A stretch of 64,000 nt of DNA, taken from the NCBI RefSeq assembly GCF_022829345.1, contig NZ_JAKSXV010000063.1:1-64000 (forward strand), given 5' to 3'. Under the pieces are notes generated by a model. It saw only the letters and a program-made list of their open reading frames with translations. It was not told the DNA's origin and did no database searches. The stretch is from Methylobacterium sp. J-090. GTDB lineage: Bacteria > Pseudomonadota > Alphaproteobacteria > Rhizobiales > Beijerinckiaceae. Of the stretch, positions 38,643 through 46,827 are shown piece after piece. Numbering within the stretch: position 1 is the first letter of the stretch; every line of letters begins with the position of its first letter. Made by a program: the position numbers and the translations under genes.

Positions 38643-38995
38643 CGACGATGCCGCTCCGTCCACGCCTCCGGCCGGCCGTCGTCCTCGGCGGCCTCGCCCT
38701 CCTCTGCACCGTGAGCGCTCCAGCCGGCGCCGGCCCGACGGACACGGCCTGCGCGCGCGATGTCCTCGTGGCGAGTTCGATGCAGCGCCAGGCCATCGAC
38801 CAGCTCGAACAGACGGGCAGCGACGAGGCCGAACTGTGCCGGATCTGGCGCCGCCACGTCGAGACCATGCGCCGCGTGGCGAGCGTCTACGGCCGCTGCC
38901 TGTCGGGGGCCGAGCGCAGCGAGCGCCTCGCCCAGGTGATGGGCTCCGAGAAGGAGTTTTCGGGCCTGATCAAGGGCCGCTGCAAAGGGCTCTGA
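38639..38995 (+). CDS. Small exported protein with four cysteines
   Basis: A protein of 115-118 residues with an N-terminal signal peptide (about 10-32, VVLGGLALLCTVSAPAGAG) and a mature part containing four Cys (TACARD, ELCRIW, GRCLSG, GRCKGL), likely two disulfides in the periplasm. I do not recognise the family. GTG at 38639 overlaps the ptsN stop (GTGA); ATG at 38648 is an alternative. It is probably translated together with ptsN although the two proteins act in different compartments. Confidence 0.65.
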   Translation: MTTMPLRPRLRPAVVLGGLALLCTVSAPAGAGPTDTACARDVLVASSMQRQAIDQLEQTGSDEAELCRIWRRHVETMRRVASVYGRCLSGAERSERLAQVMGSEKEFSGLIKGRCKGL

Positions 38996-39013
38996 GACCG
39001 GGTGCCGGCAGCC

Positions 39014-39793
39014 CTACTGCTGGCCGCGCAGGAGCAGGGGCTCGGCCACCATCTTGATGGGCTTGCCGCGGCCGATGAGGATCGCGGCGCGCGAACGCTC
39101 GGGGTCGTCCTCGAAGCGGGTGCGAAGCCAGGCGACCAGGAACTTGAGATATTCCGACGCCAGGAGCCGGGCCGCCGACGGATGCTGCCACCAGCGCCCG
39201 GCATCGAAGCCCTCGGCCACCACCGGATAGGGCACCACGCGCTCGATGCCCGGCAGGGCGTGGTCAAGCTCCACCAGGGTGCGGGGCATGTGGTAGTTCG
39301 AGGTCACCACCGCGACGGTGCTGAAGCGGTGCAGGCGCATCCAGCGCCGGGTCTCGATGGCGTTGCCGATGGTGTTGCGCGCGCGGTAGTCGAGATCGAC
39401 GCAGCAATCGATCCAGTGGCGCTGGTTGGGGTTGAGGCGGGCGATCTCGTCGCGGCTGGTGCGCTCGTTGACCCCGGTGATGAGCAGGCGTCGGCCGTAG
39501 CCGTTGGCCAGGAGATCGATGGCGTCGCCGATGCGCTGGGCGCCGCCCGTAAGCGCCACGATGCCGTCGGCCCGACCGTCCGGGGGCCTCTCGTCGCGCT
39601 CGACGCAGGCGACGAAGGCGAGGAAGCCGCCGAACAGGGCCGCCCCGCCGAGACCGGCGAGCCCTAGGCCCGCCCGCAAGGTGCGGCCGAGGGACCGGAC
39701 CGGCAGACGGAGGGACGGTGCCGAACGGAAGGTCGCGTCGGTCCAGGCCCAGCCGAAAGCCTCGGAGGGCCTCATGGTGTGGCTGCCTGACAT
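39014..39793 (-). CDS. YdcF-like DUF218 membrane protein
   Basis: A protein of about 259 residues with an N-terminal membrane helix (about 45-70, AGLGLAGLGGAALFGGFLAF) and a periplasmic DUF218 domain (about 85-230). The family signatures are ADGIVALTGGAQRIGDAIDLL, LLITGVNERTS, ARNTIGNAIETRRWM and VVTSNYHMPRTLVELDHALP. DUF218 proteins include ElyC/SanA/YdcF and are linked to envelope integrity; the reaction is not known. The start is uncertain: ATG at 39805, 39793 and 39775 are all possible. I prefer 39793 because GGAGA lies 12 bases upstream. Confidence 0.82.
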   Translation of the reverse strand: MSGSHTMRPSEAFGWAWTDATFRSAPSLRLPVRSLGRTLRAGLGLAGLGGAALFGGFLAFVACVERDERPPDGRADGIVALTGGAQRIGDAIDLLANGYGRRLLITGVNERTSRDEIARLNPNQRHWIDCCVDLDYRARNTIGNAIETRRWMRLHRFSTVAVVTSNYHMPRTLVELDHALPGIERVVPYPVVAEGFDAGRWWQHPSAARLLASEYLKFLVAWLRTRFEDDPERSRAAILIGRGKPIKMVAEPLLLRGQQ

Positions 39794-39951
39794 CTGCGTC
39801 GTCATTCTCCGCAAGGATAGCCTGGATTGGGGCATCGACGAGGCAAGTATCTCGTCCCGGAAAGGTTCACGAAGGGTTAACGCGTTCCGGCCGTCCGCGG
39901 AGGAGCTCTTTCAACGGCGGGCGTTGGAGCGGATCGGCCCCCGAGCCCCGA

Positions 39952-40908
39952 TCAGGCGAGGAAGCGCCGCACGGTCAGGCGGGAGACGATGCCGGTGACC
40001 ACGGAGGCGATGACCCCGATGAGGAGCACGCTGGCATAGCCGCGCCAGCCGATGTGGAAGGCGCCGAACAGAGCCTCGATCTCCTCCCCCGCCGGCCCCG
40101 AGCGCCAGGCACCGGCGAGGAGGCCGGCGAGGGCGAAGGCGGCGAGCGCCGCCACGGACCCGATGATGCCGCCCCGCAGGCCGAGGCGGAAGAACCGGCG
40201 CTGGAACGCCCGGGCGATGAAGTCGTCGTCGGCGCCGACGAAGTGCAGCACCTCCACCACCTCGCGGTTGCCCGCCATGGCGCCCCGGGTGGCGAAGACC
40301 ACGGCGAGGCCCGTGGCGACGAGGACGAGGGCGACGAGGCCGACGCCGACGCCCACGAAGGTGTTGGCCATGGTCGAGAGCCGGCGCAGCCACAGGGCGT
40401 GGTCGTCGAGGCTCGCGACACCGGGGAGCGCCTCCGCGAGGGACGCGCGCAGGGGTTTCAGGTCGGGCCGGGCGGAGTCCGCGAGCTTCAGGGTCACGAG
40501 GCGCGGCACCGGCAGGTCGGACAGGTCGAGGCCGCTGCCGAGCCAGGGCTCCAGCAGGCGTTCCGCCTCGGCCTTCGAGAACACCCGGGTGGAGGCGATG
40601 CCGGGGGTGGCCTTGGCGAGGGTTTCCGCCCGGGCGACGTCGGCGTCGAGGTCGCGTCCGGGACTCGGGCGGACTTGAATGGTGACCTCCTGGGCCACGG
40701 TGCCCTGCCACTGATCGGCGCTCGACGCGACGATCTCGGCCGCACCCGCGCACAGGGCGGCGAGGAAGGTGAGGATGGCGATGACGGCGGCGAGCGCCCG
40801 GCTCGCCGAGGAATCCGTCGGGACCAGGGGCGCGTTGCGCCGCAGGGTCGCGGGCAGCGGGCTTTGCGGCGGCGCGGCCACGCGCGGCGGGGAGACGGCT
40901 TGGCTCAT
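39952..40908 (-). CDS. ftsX: Cell division protein FtsX
   Basis: Membrane partner of FtsE, 318 residues. Four transmembrane helices (about 40-62, 190-218, 248-270, 290-312) and a periplasmic loop between TM1 and TM2 (about 65-185; VTIQVRPSPGRDLDADVARAE). In other bacteria FtsEX activates peptidoglycan hydrolases at the septum through this loop. Its start lies 13 bases after the ftsE stop. No EnvC-like activator gene is in the window. Confidence 0.9.
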   Translation of the reverse strand: MSQAVSPPRVAAPPQSPLPATLRRNAPLVPTDSSASRALAAVIAILTFLAALCAGAAEIVASSADQWQGTVAQEVTIQVRPSPGRDLDADVARAETLAKATPGIASTRVFSKAEAERLLEPWLGSGLDLSDLPVPRLVTLKLADSARPDLKPLRASLAEALPGVASLDDHALWLRRLSTMANTFVGVGVGLVALVLVATGLAVVFATRGAMAGNREVVEVLHFVGADDDFIARAFQRRFFRLGLRGGIIGSVAALAAFALAGLLAGAWRSGPAGEEIEALFGAFHIGWRGYASVLLIGVIASVVTGIVSRLTVRRFLA

Positions 40909-40921
40909 GAATGCTCCGGGA

Positions 40922-41635
40922 TCATGGGCGTTCCACGGCGAGACGGCCCTCGCCGAGCACCAGCCGGCGGGCATCGACGAGGTCCATCAGGGCGAAGTCG
41001 TGGGTGGCGATGAGCACGGAGGTGCCGAGGCGGTTGAGTTCGATGAACAGGCGCAGGAGGCGCCGACCGAGTCCCGGATCGACGTTGCCCGTGGGCTCGT
41101 CGGCGAGCAGCAGTTCCGGCCGGGCGATGAGGGCGCGGGCGATGGCCGCGCGCTGTTTCTCGCCGCCCGACAGGAGTGGCGGCAGCACGTGCATGCGCTC
41201 GCCGAGGCCCACCCAGCGCAGCAATTCGACGACCTCGGCCCGGTAGCTCGTCTCGGCCCGGCCCTGGACACGCAGGGGCAGAGCCACGTTCTCGTAGGTG
41301 GTCAGATGGTCGAGGAGGCGAAAATCCTGGAACACCACCCCCATGCGTCGGCGCAGGCCGGTCAGCTTCTCGCTGGAAATGCCGCTGACCTCCTCGCCGA
41401 ACACCGACACGAGCCCCCGCGTCGGACGCACCGACAGGAGGATGAGGCGCAGGAGCGTGGTCTTGCCCGCCCCCGACGGCCCTGTGAGGAACTGGAACGA
41501 GCGCGGCGCGATCTGGAAGCTCACGTCGCTGAGCACCTCCGGGCCGAGGCCGTAGCGCATCCCGACATTCTCGAACTGGACCACCGGCTCCTCGGCGCCG
41601 GACAGCAGGCTTCCCGTGTTCACCCGATCCGCCAC
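40922..41635 (-). CDS. ftsE: Cell division ATP-binding protein FtsE
   Basis: ABC ATPase of 237 residues. Walker A GPSGAGKTTLLRLI, Q-loop VVFQDFRLLDHLT, signature LSGGEKQRAAIARAL, Walker B LLLADEPTGNVD and the switch His in LIATHDFALMD. A short N-terminal extension (about 1-16, MADRVNTGSLLSGAEE) precedes the core. GTG start at 41635. It forms an operon with ftsX and is divergent from the zinc-ribbon protein gene, the usual Rhizobiales layout with hpt nearby. Confidence 0.94.
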   Translation of the reverse strand: MADRVNTGSLLSGAEEPVVQFENVGMRYGLGPEVLSDVSFQIAPRSFQFLTGPSGAGKTTLLRLILLSVRPTRGLVSVFGEEVSGISSEKLTGLRRRMGVVFQDFRLLDHLTTYENVALPLRVQGRAETSYRAEVVELLRWVGLGERMHVLPPLLSGGEKQRAAIARALIARPELLLADEPTGNVDPGLGRRLLRLFIELNRLGTSVLIATHDFALMDLVDARRLVLGEGRLAVERP

Positions 41636-41791
41636 ACTCCCCCCACTCAGTCTCGGCCCATCGATCCTGCCCCATCGGCCATGACCGCGGCGCCCGCTTC
41701 ACGGATGATTAACCGCGTTCGCGCAGAACCGTGTGAGTCTTTTTGACCGAGCCGGCAACTGCCGATCGAGACCCCGGGGCGCCGATTCGCC

Positions 41792-42622
41792 ATGCTGATC
41801 GTCTGCCCGTCCTGCGCAAGCGAATATGTGATCGACACCGATCGCGTCGGTGCGGAGGGGCGCTCCGTGCGCTGCGCGGCCTGCCGCGAGACCTGGTTCA
41901 TCTCCCCCGACGACGTCGCCGCCGCCGTCGAGGCCGAGATGACGGCTGCCATGATGGAGGCAGTCCAGTCCGGTCCGGAGGACGCCAAGGCCCGGGCCGA
42001 GGCCCAGGCCTCCCTCGATGCCTGGGAGGCGGCACTGGCCGAGGCCATTCCGGTACCCGATGCCAAGCCGGAGGACACCCCTCTGCCGGAGCCCCGGTCG
42101 GGCCCGAGGCCCCCGGTGAAGGTTCCCAGGCGCGCCCGCCTCTCGCCCACCGCCGCCATCGGGCTGTCGATGGTGGCCGGGCTCGGCCTCGCCGTCTTCG
42201 GACGCACCACCGTGGTGCGGGCGATGCCGCAGAGTGCCGGGCTCTACGCCCGCATCGGGTTGCCGGTAAACCTGCGCGGCCTCGATCTGCGCGACGTCGT
42301 CGCCTTCCAGACGCAAGGGGACGGCGCCCAGCTCGTGGTCGAGGGCGACGTGGTTGGGGTCGCCCCCGAGGGCGCGCCGGTGCCGCCCATCGAGGTCGAG
42401 GTCCGCGATGGGCGCGACCAGCCCCTCTATCGCTGGAGCGTGGCCCCGCCCCGCCGCACCCTGGAGAACCGCGAGACCGCCCGCTTCCGCGCCAGCCTGT
42501 CGGCGCCGCCTGCGGAGGCGCGCTCGATCCGGGTGCGTTTCTCGCAACCCTCCTCGCAGGTGCCCTCGGCTCAGCGCCCGGACCCGACCGCCAAAACCGA
42601 TGGCACCCGCGGCCACCCGTGA
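41792..42622 (+). CDS. Zinc-ribbon (MJ0042-type) membrane protein
   Basis: A 276-residue protein with an N-terminal zinc ribbon (Cys5, Cys8, Cys28, Cys31: CPSCASEY and CAACRETW), an acidic Ala-rich stretch (about 40-110), a transmembrane helix (about 128-146, IGLSMVAGLGLAVFG), and a C-terminal beta-rich domain resembling DUF3426 (VEGDVVGVAPEGAPVPPIEV, LYRWSVAPPRRTL). Such proteins are common beside ftsEX in alphaproteobacteria; their role is unknown. It is followed 12 bases later by hpt. Confidence 0.8.
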   Translation: MLIVCPSCASEYVIDTDRVGAEGRSVRCAACRETWFISPDDVAAAVEAEMTAAMMEAVQSGPEDAKARAEAQASLDAWEAALAEAIPVPDAKPEDTPLPEPRSGPRPPVKVPRRARLSPTAAIGLSMVAGLGLAVFGRTTVVRAMPQSAGLYARIGLPVNLRGLDLRDVVAFQTQGDGAQLVVEGDVVGVAPEGAPVPPIEVEVRDGRDQPLYRWSVAPPRRTLENRETARFRASLSAPPAEARSIRVRFSQPSSQVPSAQRPDPTAKTDGTRGHP

Positions 42623-42634
42623 TATGAAGCGCCC

Positions 42635-43204
42635 ATGACGACTCCCTCCCGACGCGTTCGCGTCCTCTTCGACGAAGCCGCCATCGCCCGGCGCACCGAG
42701 GAACTCGCCGCCGCCATCGCGGCGGCCAAGCCCCAGAACCTGCTGGTGGTGGCGGTGCTCAAGGGCAGCTTCATGTTCGCCGCCGACCTCCTGCGCGCGC
42801 TGCACCGGACCGGGCTGGAGCCGCAGGCGGAGTTCGTCCACCTGTCGAGCTACCGCACGGCCACGGTCTCGTCGGGTCAGGTCGAGATCCTGCGCGACGT
42901 CGAGAGCGAGGTGCGCGGGCGCGACGTGCTGCTCATCGATGACATCCTCGAATCCGGCCGCACCATCGTGTTCGCCAAGGATCTGCTGATGGCGCGCGGT
43001 GCCAAGCGCGTGCTCACGGCCGTGCTCCTGGAAAAGCCCGGCAAGCGCGCCGTCACCATCGACGCCGACTTCGTCGGCTTCACCTGCCCCGACGTGTTCG
43101 TGGTCGGCTACGGCATGGATGTGGCTCATGCCTACCGGCAACTGCCCTTCGTCGGCCTCGTCGACTACGACAGCCCCGACCCGGACCTGTTCGGGGGCAC
43201 CTGA
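42635..43204 (+). CDS. hpt: Hypoxanthine phosphoribosyltransferase
   Basis: Purine-salvage enzyme of 189 residues that joins hypoxanthine (and guanine) to PRPP. Seen: VVAVLKGSFMFAADLLRAL (PPi loop), the PRPP-binding motif DVLLIDDILESGRTI with the acidic Asp pair, the FVHLSSY flexible-loop region and FVVGYGMDVAHAYRQLPFVG toward the C-terminus. It stands in the ftsEX, zinc-ribbon, hpt, cpdR neighbourhood typical of Rhizobiales. Confidence 0.93.
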   Translation: MTTPSRRVRVLFDEAAIARRTEELAAAIAAAKPQNLLVVAVLKGSFMFAADLLRALHRTGLEPQAEFVHLSSYRTATVSSGQVEILRDVESEVRGRDVLLIDDILESGRTIVFAKDLLMARGAKRVLTAVLLEKPGKRAVTIDADFVGFTCPDVFVVGYGMDVAHAYRQLPFVGLVDYDSPDPDLFGGT

Positions 43205-43372
43205 TTCAGGGGTGAATGAATCGGGCCCGGCGATCGCATCGTTCCGGCGAAGATTACGGTTCGATGCGAGAAAAAGTCCGCGCGGGTGCCCATATGGGGT
43301 CATATCCCTTGACAGCGCGGCGTCCCGCTTGCGTGACTGACATTCCTCCCATTCGAGAGAACCTGACGAGAG

Positions 43373-43738
43373 ATGGCGCGCATCCTGCTCGTGGATGACG
43401 AAGAGACGGTTCGGGGCTTCCTCAAGCGGGGCCTGGAGATCGATGGCCATGCCGTGGTCACCGCCACGGACGGCAGCGATGGGCTCGATCGCCTGACGGA
43501 GGCCGACGGGGCCTTCGACCTGATGCTCACGGACATCCGCATGCCGCTGATGGACGGGATCGCCCTGGCGCTCGCGGCCAAGCGCGACTTTCCCAACCTA
43601 ACGATCCTGCTGATGACGGGCTTTGCCGACCAACGCGAGCGGGCGCGGGGCCTCGATGCCATCGTCACCGATGTGTTGACGAAGCCGTTCTCCCTCGCCG
43701 ACCTTCGCTCCACCGTGAACCGGGCCCTGGCCGCCTGA
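43373..43738 (+). CDS. cpdR: Response regulator CpdR
   Basis: Single-domain receiver of 121 residues. In Caulobacter and Rhizobiales, unphosphorylated CpdR primes the ClpXP protease for cell-cycle substrate degradation and is phosphorylated by CckA-ChpT. Seen: ILLVDDEETVRGFLKRGLE, acceptor Asp in LMLTDIRMPLMDGI, ILLMTGFADQRERARGL and the Lys in VLTKPFSLADLR. The MTGFADQ segment and position after hpt support CpdR over other receivers. TTGACA at 43309-43314 is a possible -35 element, but no good -10 follows. Identity as CpdR is likely, not proven. Confidence 0.83.
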   Translation: MARILLVDDEETVRGFLKRGLEIDGHAVVTATDGSDGLDRLTEADGAFDLMLTDIRMPLMDGIALALAAKRDFPNLTILLMTGFADQRERARGLDAIVTDVLTKPFSLADLRSTVNRALAA

Positions 43739-44045
43739 ACGGCGCCCCTTCCCCAACAGTTGGGAAAGTCCGAGCGACGCGCGCGGCTGCGCGGGCGCGC
43801 GGGCTCCGTCCGGGTGAAGATTTCCTGTCCGCCGTGTCCGACACGGAACCCTGTCCGAACTTTCGGACAGCGGGCGGGCGATCCGGGCGGGATACCGCAC
43901 TGCGGCGAACCACAAAAATCATTCAAGTCTTTGTTTCATCGATTTAATTTAAATGGACTAGACTTGGTCCGCTTCCTGCAAAATCATACTGACAAAGAGC
44001 GGGCGAACGCGTCAGATCCGCTCAAGAACCACCAGGGAGGATACT
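43739..44045. promoter_or_regulatory. Control region and leader upstream of aceE
   Basis: A 307-base gap. Its first half is GC-rich and contains three inverted repeats in a row: CCCAAC-A-GTTGGG near 43753, CCGTGT-CCG-ACACGG (43832-43846) and CTGTCCGA-ACTT-TCGGACAG (43851-43870, perfect). The second half (about 43912-43970) is AT-rich (TTTAATTTAAATGG) and is the best place for the aceE promoter. GGGAGG precedes the start codon. None of the hairpins is followed by a T-run, so operators for a repressor are as likely as terminators. Confidence 0.45.
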
Positions 44046-46709
44046 ATGGAGCGTAGCCGCGATCTCGACCCCGTCGAGACGCAGGAATGGCTCGACTCAC
44101 TCGATGGCGTCCTCGACGTCGACGGGCCGGAGCGGGCGCATTACCTGATCGAGCAAGTCATCGACGGAGCCCGCAAGAAGGGCGCTCCGGTTCCGTACTC
44201 GGCCAACACCGCCTATCTCAACACGATCCTGCCCCAGAACCAGGATCCGCATCCGGGCGACCGGGCCATCGAGCACCGCATCCGCTCGGCGATCCGCTGG
44301 AACGCCATCGCGATCATCCTGCGGGCCAACAAGGATTCCTCGGAACTCGGCGGTCACATCGCCAGCTTCCAGTCGGCGGCGACGCTCTACGACACCGGCT
44401 TCATGCATTTCTGGCGCGGGGCCAACGCCGATCACGGCGGCGACCTCATCTACGTGCAGGGCCATTCCTCGCCCGGCGTCTACGCCCGCGCCTTCCTCGA
44501 AGGCCGCCTCACGGAGGAGCAACTGCTCGGCTTCCGCCAGGAAGTCGGCGGCAAGGGCCTGTCGTCCTATCCGCATCCCTGGCTCATGCCGGATTTCTGG
44601 CAGTTCCCCACGGTCTCCATGGGCCTCGGGCCCCTGATGGCGATCTACCAGGCCCGCTTCCTGCGCTACCTGCACCACCGCGACCTCGCCAAGACGGACG
44701 GCCGCAAGGTCTGGGCCTTCATGGGCGACGGCGAGATGGACGAGCCCGAGAGCCTCGGCGCCATCGCCCTGGCGGCGCGTGAGAAACTCGACAATCTCGT
44801 CTTCGTCATCAACTGCAACCTCCAGCGCCTCGACGGGCCGGTGCGCGGCAACGGCAAGATCGTCCAGGAACTCGAGGCGGATTTCCGGGGCGCCGGCTGG
44901 AACGTCATCAAGGTGCTGTGGGGATCGGGCTGGGACGCCCTGATCCAGAAGGACACCACCGGCATGCTGGCGCGCCTCATGGAGGAGTGCGTCGACGGCC
45001 AGTACCAGGACTTCAAATCGAAGAGCGGCGCCTACGTGCGCGAGCACTTTTTCGGGAAGTATCCGGAGACGGCGGCCCTGGTGGCCGACTGGAGCGACGA
45101 CGACATCTGGCGCCTGACCCGCGGCGGCCACGACCCGCGCAAGGTCTTCGCCGCCTACAGCGCGGCCTCCAAGCACAAGGGCCAGCCGACCCTCATCCTC
45201 GCCAAGACCGTCAAGGGCTACGGCATGGGTGAATCGGGCGAGGCCCAGAACATCACCCACCAGCAGAAGAAGATGGGCGAGGCGGTGCTGCGCCAGTTCC
45301 GCGACCGCTTCCAGATCGACCTCACGGACGACCAGCTGAAGGAGATCCCCTTCATCCGGTTCCCCGAGGGCAGCCCCGAGCACCGTTACCTGATGGCCCG
45401 GCGCGAGGCCCTCGGCGGCCCCCTCCCCCTGCGGCGGCAGAAGTCGCAGGCCCTGGAGATCCCGCCGCTCTCGGCGTTCTCGGCCCAGCTCAAGGAGACC
45501 GCGGGCCGCGAGATTTCCACGACCATGGCCTTCGTGCGCATCCTCAACACGCTCCTGCGCGACAAGAACATCGGCAAGCGCATCGTGCCGATCGTGCCCG
45601 ACGAGAGTCGGACCTTCGGCATGGAGGGCATGTTCCGCCAGTTCGGCATCTTCTCACAGGTCGGCCAGCTCTACCGGCCGGAGGATGCCAACCAGCTCAT
45701 GTACTACAAGGAGGACGAGAAGGGTCAGATGCTCCAGGAGGGCATCAACGAGCCGGGCGCGATGTCGTCCTGGATCGCGGCCGCGACCTCGTATTCCCAC
45801 TCCGACGCGCCGACGATCCCGTTCTACATCTACTACTCGATGTTCGGCTTCCAGCGGGTCGGCGACCTCGCCTGGGCGGCGGGCGACATGCGGGCGCGCG
45901 GCTTCCTCGTCGGCGGCACCGCCGGACGCACGACGCTGAACGGCGAGGGCCTGCAGCACGAGGACGGCCACAGCCACCTCATCTCGTCCACTATCCCGAA
46001 CTGCGTCTCGTACGATCCGACCTTCTCCTACGAAGTCGCGGTGATCGTGCAGGACGGCCTGCGCCGGATGTATGCCGAGCAGGAGGACGTGTTCTACTAC
46101 ATCACCGTGATGAACGAGAACTACGAGCACCCGGGCATGCCCAAGGGCGCGGAGGCCGGCATCATCAAGGGGATGTACCTCTTCAAGGAGGGGGCCAAGG
46201 AGACCTCCAAGGGGAAGCGGGTTCAGTTGCTGGGCTCGGGCACCATCCTGCGCGAGGTCATCGCCGCCGCCGCGCTACTGGAGCAGGATTTCGGGATCGC
46301 GTCCGACATCTGGAGCTGCCCGAGCTTCACGGAACTGCGCCGTGACGCCATGGCGGCCGAGCGCTGGAATCTCCTGCATCCCCTCGAAGGCAAGCGCCTG
46401 TCGCATGTCGAGACGTGTCTGACCGGCCGCACCGGCCCGGTGGTGGCGGCGACGGACTACATGCGCCTGTTCGCCGACCAGATCCGCACCTGGGTGCCCG
46501 GACGCTACCGCGTCCTGGGGACGGACGGCTTCGGCCGCTCGGATTACCGGGCGCGCCTGCGCGACTTCTTCGAGGTCAACCGGCACTGGGTCGTGGTCGC
46601 CGCCCTGCACAGCCTGGCCGAGGACGGCGTGATCCCGGCCCAGACCGTGGCGGACGCCATCGCCAAGTACGGCATCGATACGGACCGGCCGGCACCCTGG
46701 ACCGTCTGA
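44046..46709 (+). CDS. aceE: Pyruvate dehydrogenase E1 component, homodimeric type
   Basis: Thiamine-diphosphate-dependent decarboxylase of 887 residues that feeds acetyl groups from pyruvate to E2. Single-chain (AceE) type, not the alpha/beta form. Seen: the N-terminal E2/E3-binding segment DPVETQEWLDSLDGVLD, HSSPGVYARAFLEGRL, the ThDP motif start GDGEMDEPES with downstream FVINCNLQRLDGPVRGNG, and later IVPDESRTFGMEGMFRQ and GEGLQHEDGHSHL. First gene of aceE-aceF-lpd. GGGAGG stands 9 bases before the ATG. Confidence 0.96.
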   Translation: MERSRDLDPVETQEWLDSLDGVLDVDGPERAHYLIEQVIDGARKKGAPVPYSANTAYLNTILPQNQDPHPGDRAIEHRIRSAIRWNAIAIILRANKDSSELGGHIASFQSAATLYDTGFMHFWRGANADHGGDLIYVQGHSSPGVYARAFLEGRLTEEQLLGFRQEVGGKGLSSYPHPWLMPDFWQFPTVSMGLGPLMAIYQARFLRYLHHRDLAKTDGRKVWAFMGDGEMDEPESLGAIALAAREKLDNLVFVINCNLQRLDGPVRGNGKIVQELEADFRGAGWNVIKVLWGSGWDALIQKDTTGMLARLMEECVDGQYQDFKSKSGAYVREHFFGKYPETAALVADWSDDDIWRLTRGGHDPRKVFAAYSAASKHKGQPTLILAKTVKGYGMGESGEAQNITHQQKKMGEAVLRQFRDRFQIDLTDDQLKEIPFIRFPEGSPEHRYLMARREALGGPLPLRRQKSQALEIPPLSAFSAQLKETAGREISTTMAFVRILNTLLRDKNIGKRIVPIVPDESRTFGMEGMFRQFGIFSQVGQLYRPEDANQLMYYKEDEKGQMLQEGINEPGAMSSWIAAATSYSHSDAPTIPFYIYYSMFGFQRVGDLAWAAGDMRARGFLVGGTAGRTTLNGEGLQHEDGHSHLISSTIPNCVSYDPTFSYEVAVIVQDGLRRMYAEQEDVFYYITVMNENYEHPGMPKGAEAGIIKGMYLFKEGAKETSKGKRVQLLGSGTILREVIAAAALLEQDFGIASDIWSCPSFTELRRDAMAAERWNLLHPLEGKRLSHVETCLTGRTGPVVAATDYMRLFADQIRTWVPGRYRVLGTDGFGRSDYRARLRDFFEVNRHWVVVAALHSLAEDGVIPAQTVADAIAKYGIDTDRPAPWTV

Positions 46710-46827
46710 TCCGCCCCCCGTCGGCCCCCCATCCCGGCGGCCGACGCCTTCGAATTCCCGACCGTTTCATCGAGCAGACCGCACGAGGGGCCCGAGAGAG
46801 GCTCCGACTCACCAGGGAGAATGCGCA

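Noticed and set aside
43234..43269. TCGCATCG/CGATGCGA stem before cpdR as terminator
   Set aside because: 20-base loop and followed by A-run, not T-run, in the direction of hpt transcription; probably chance.
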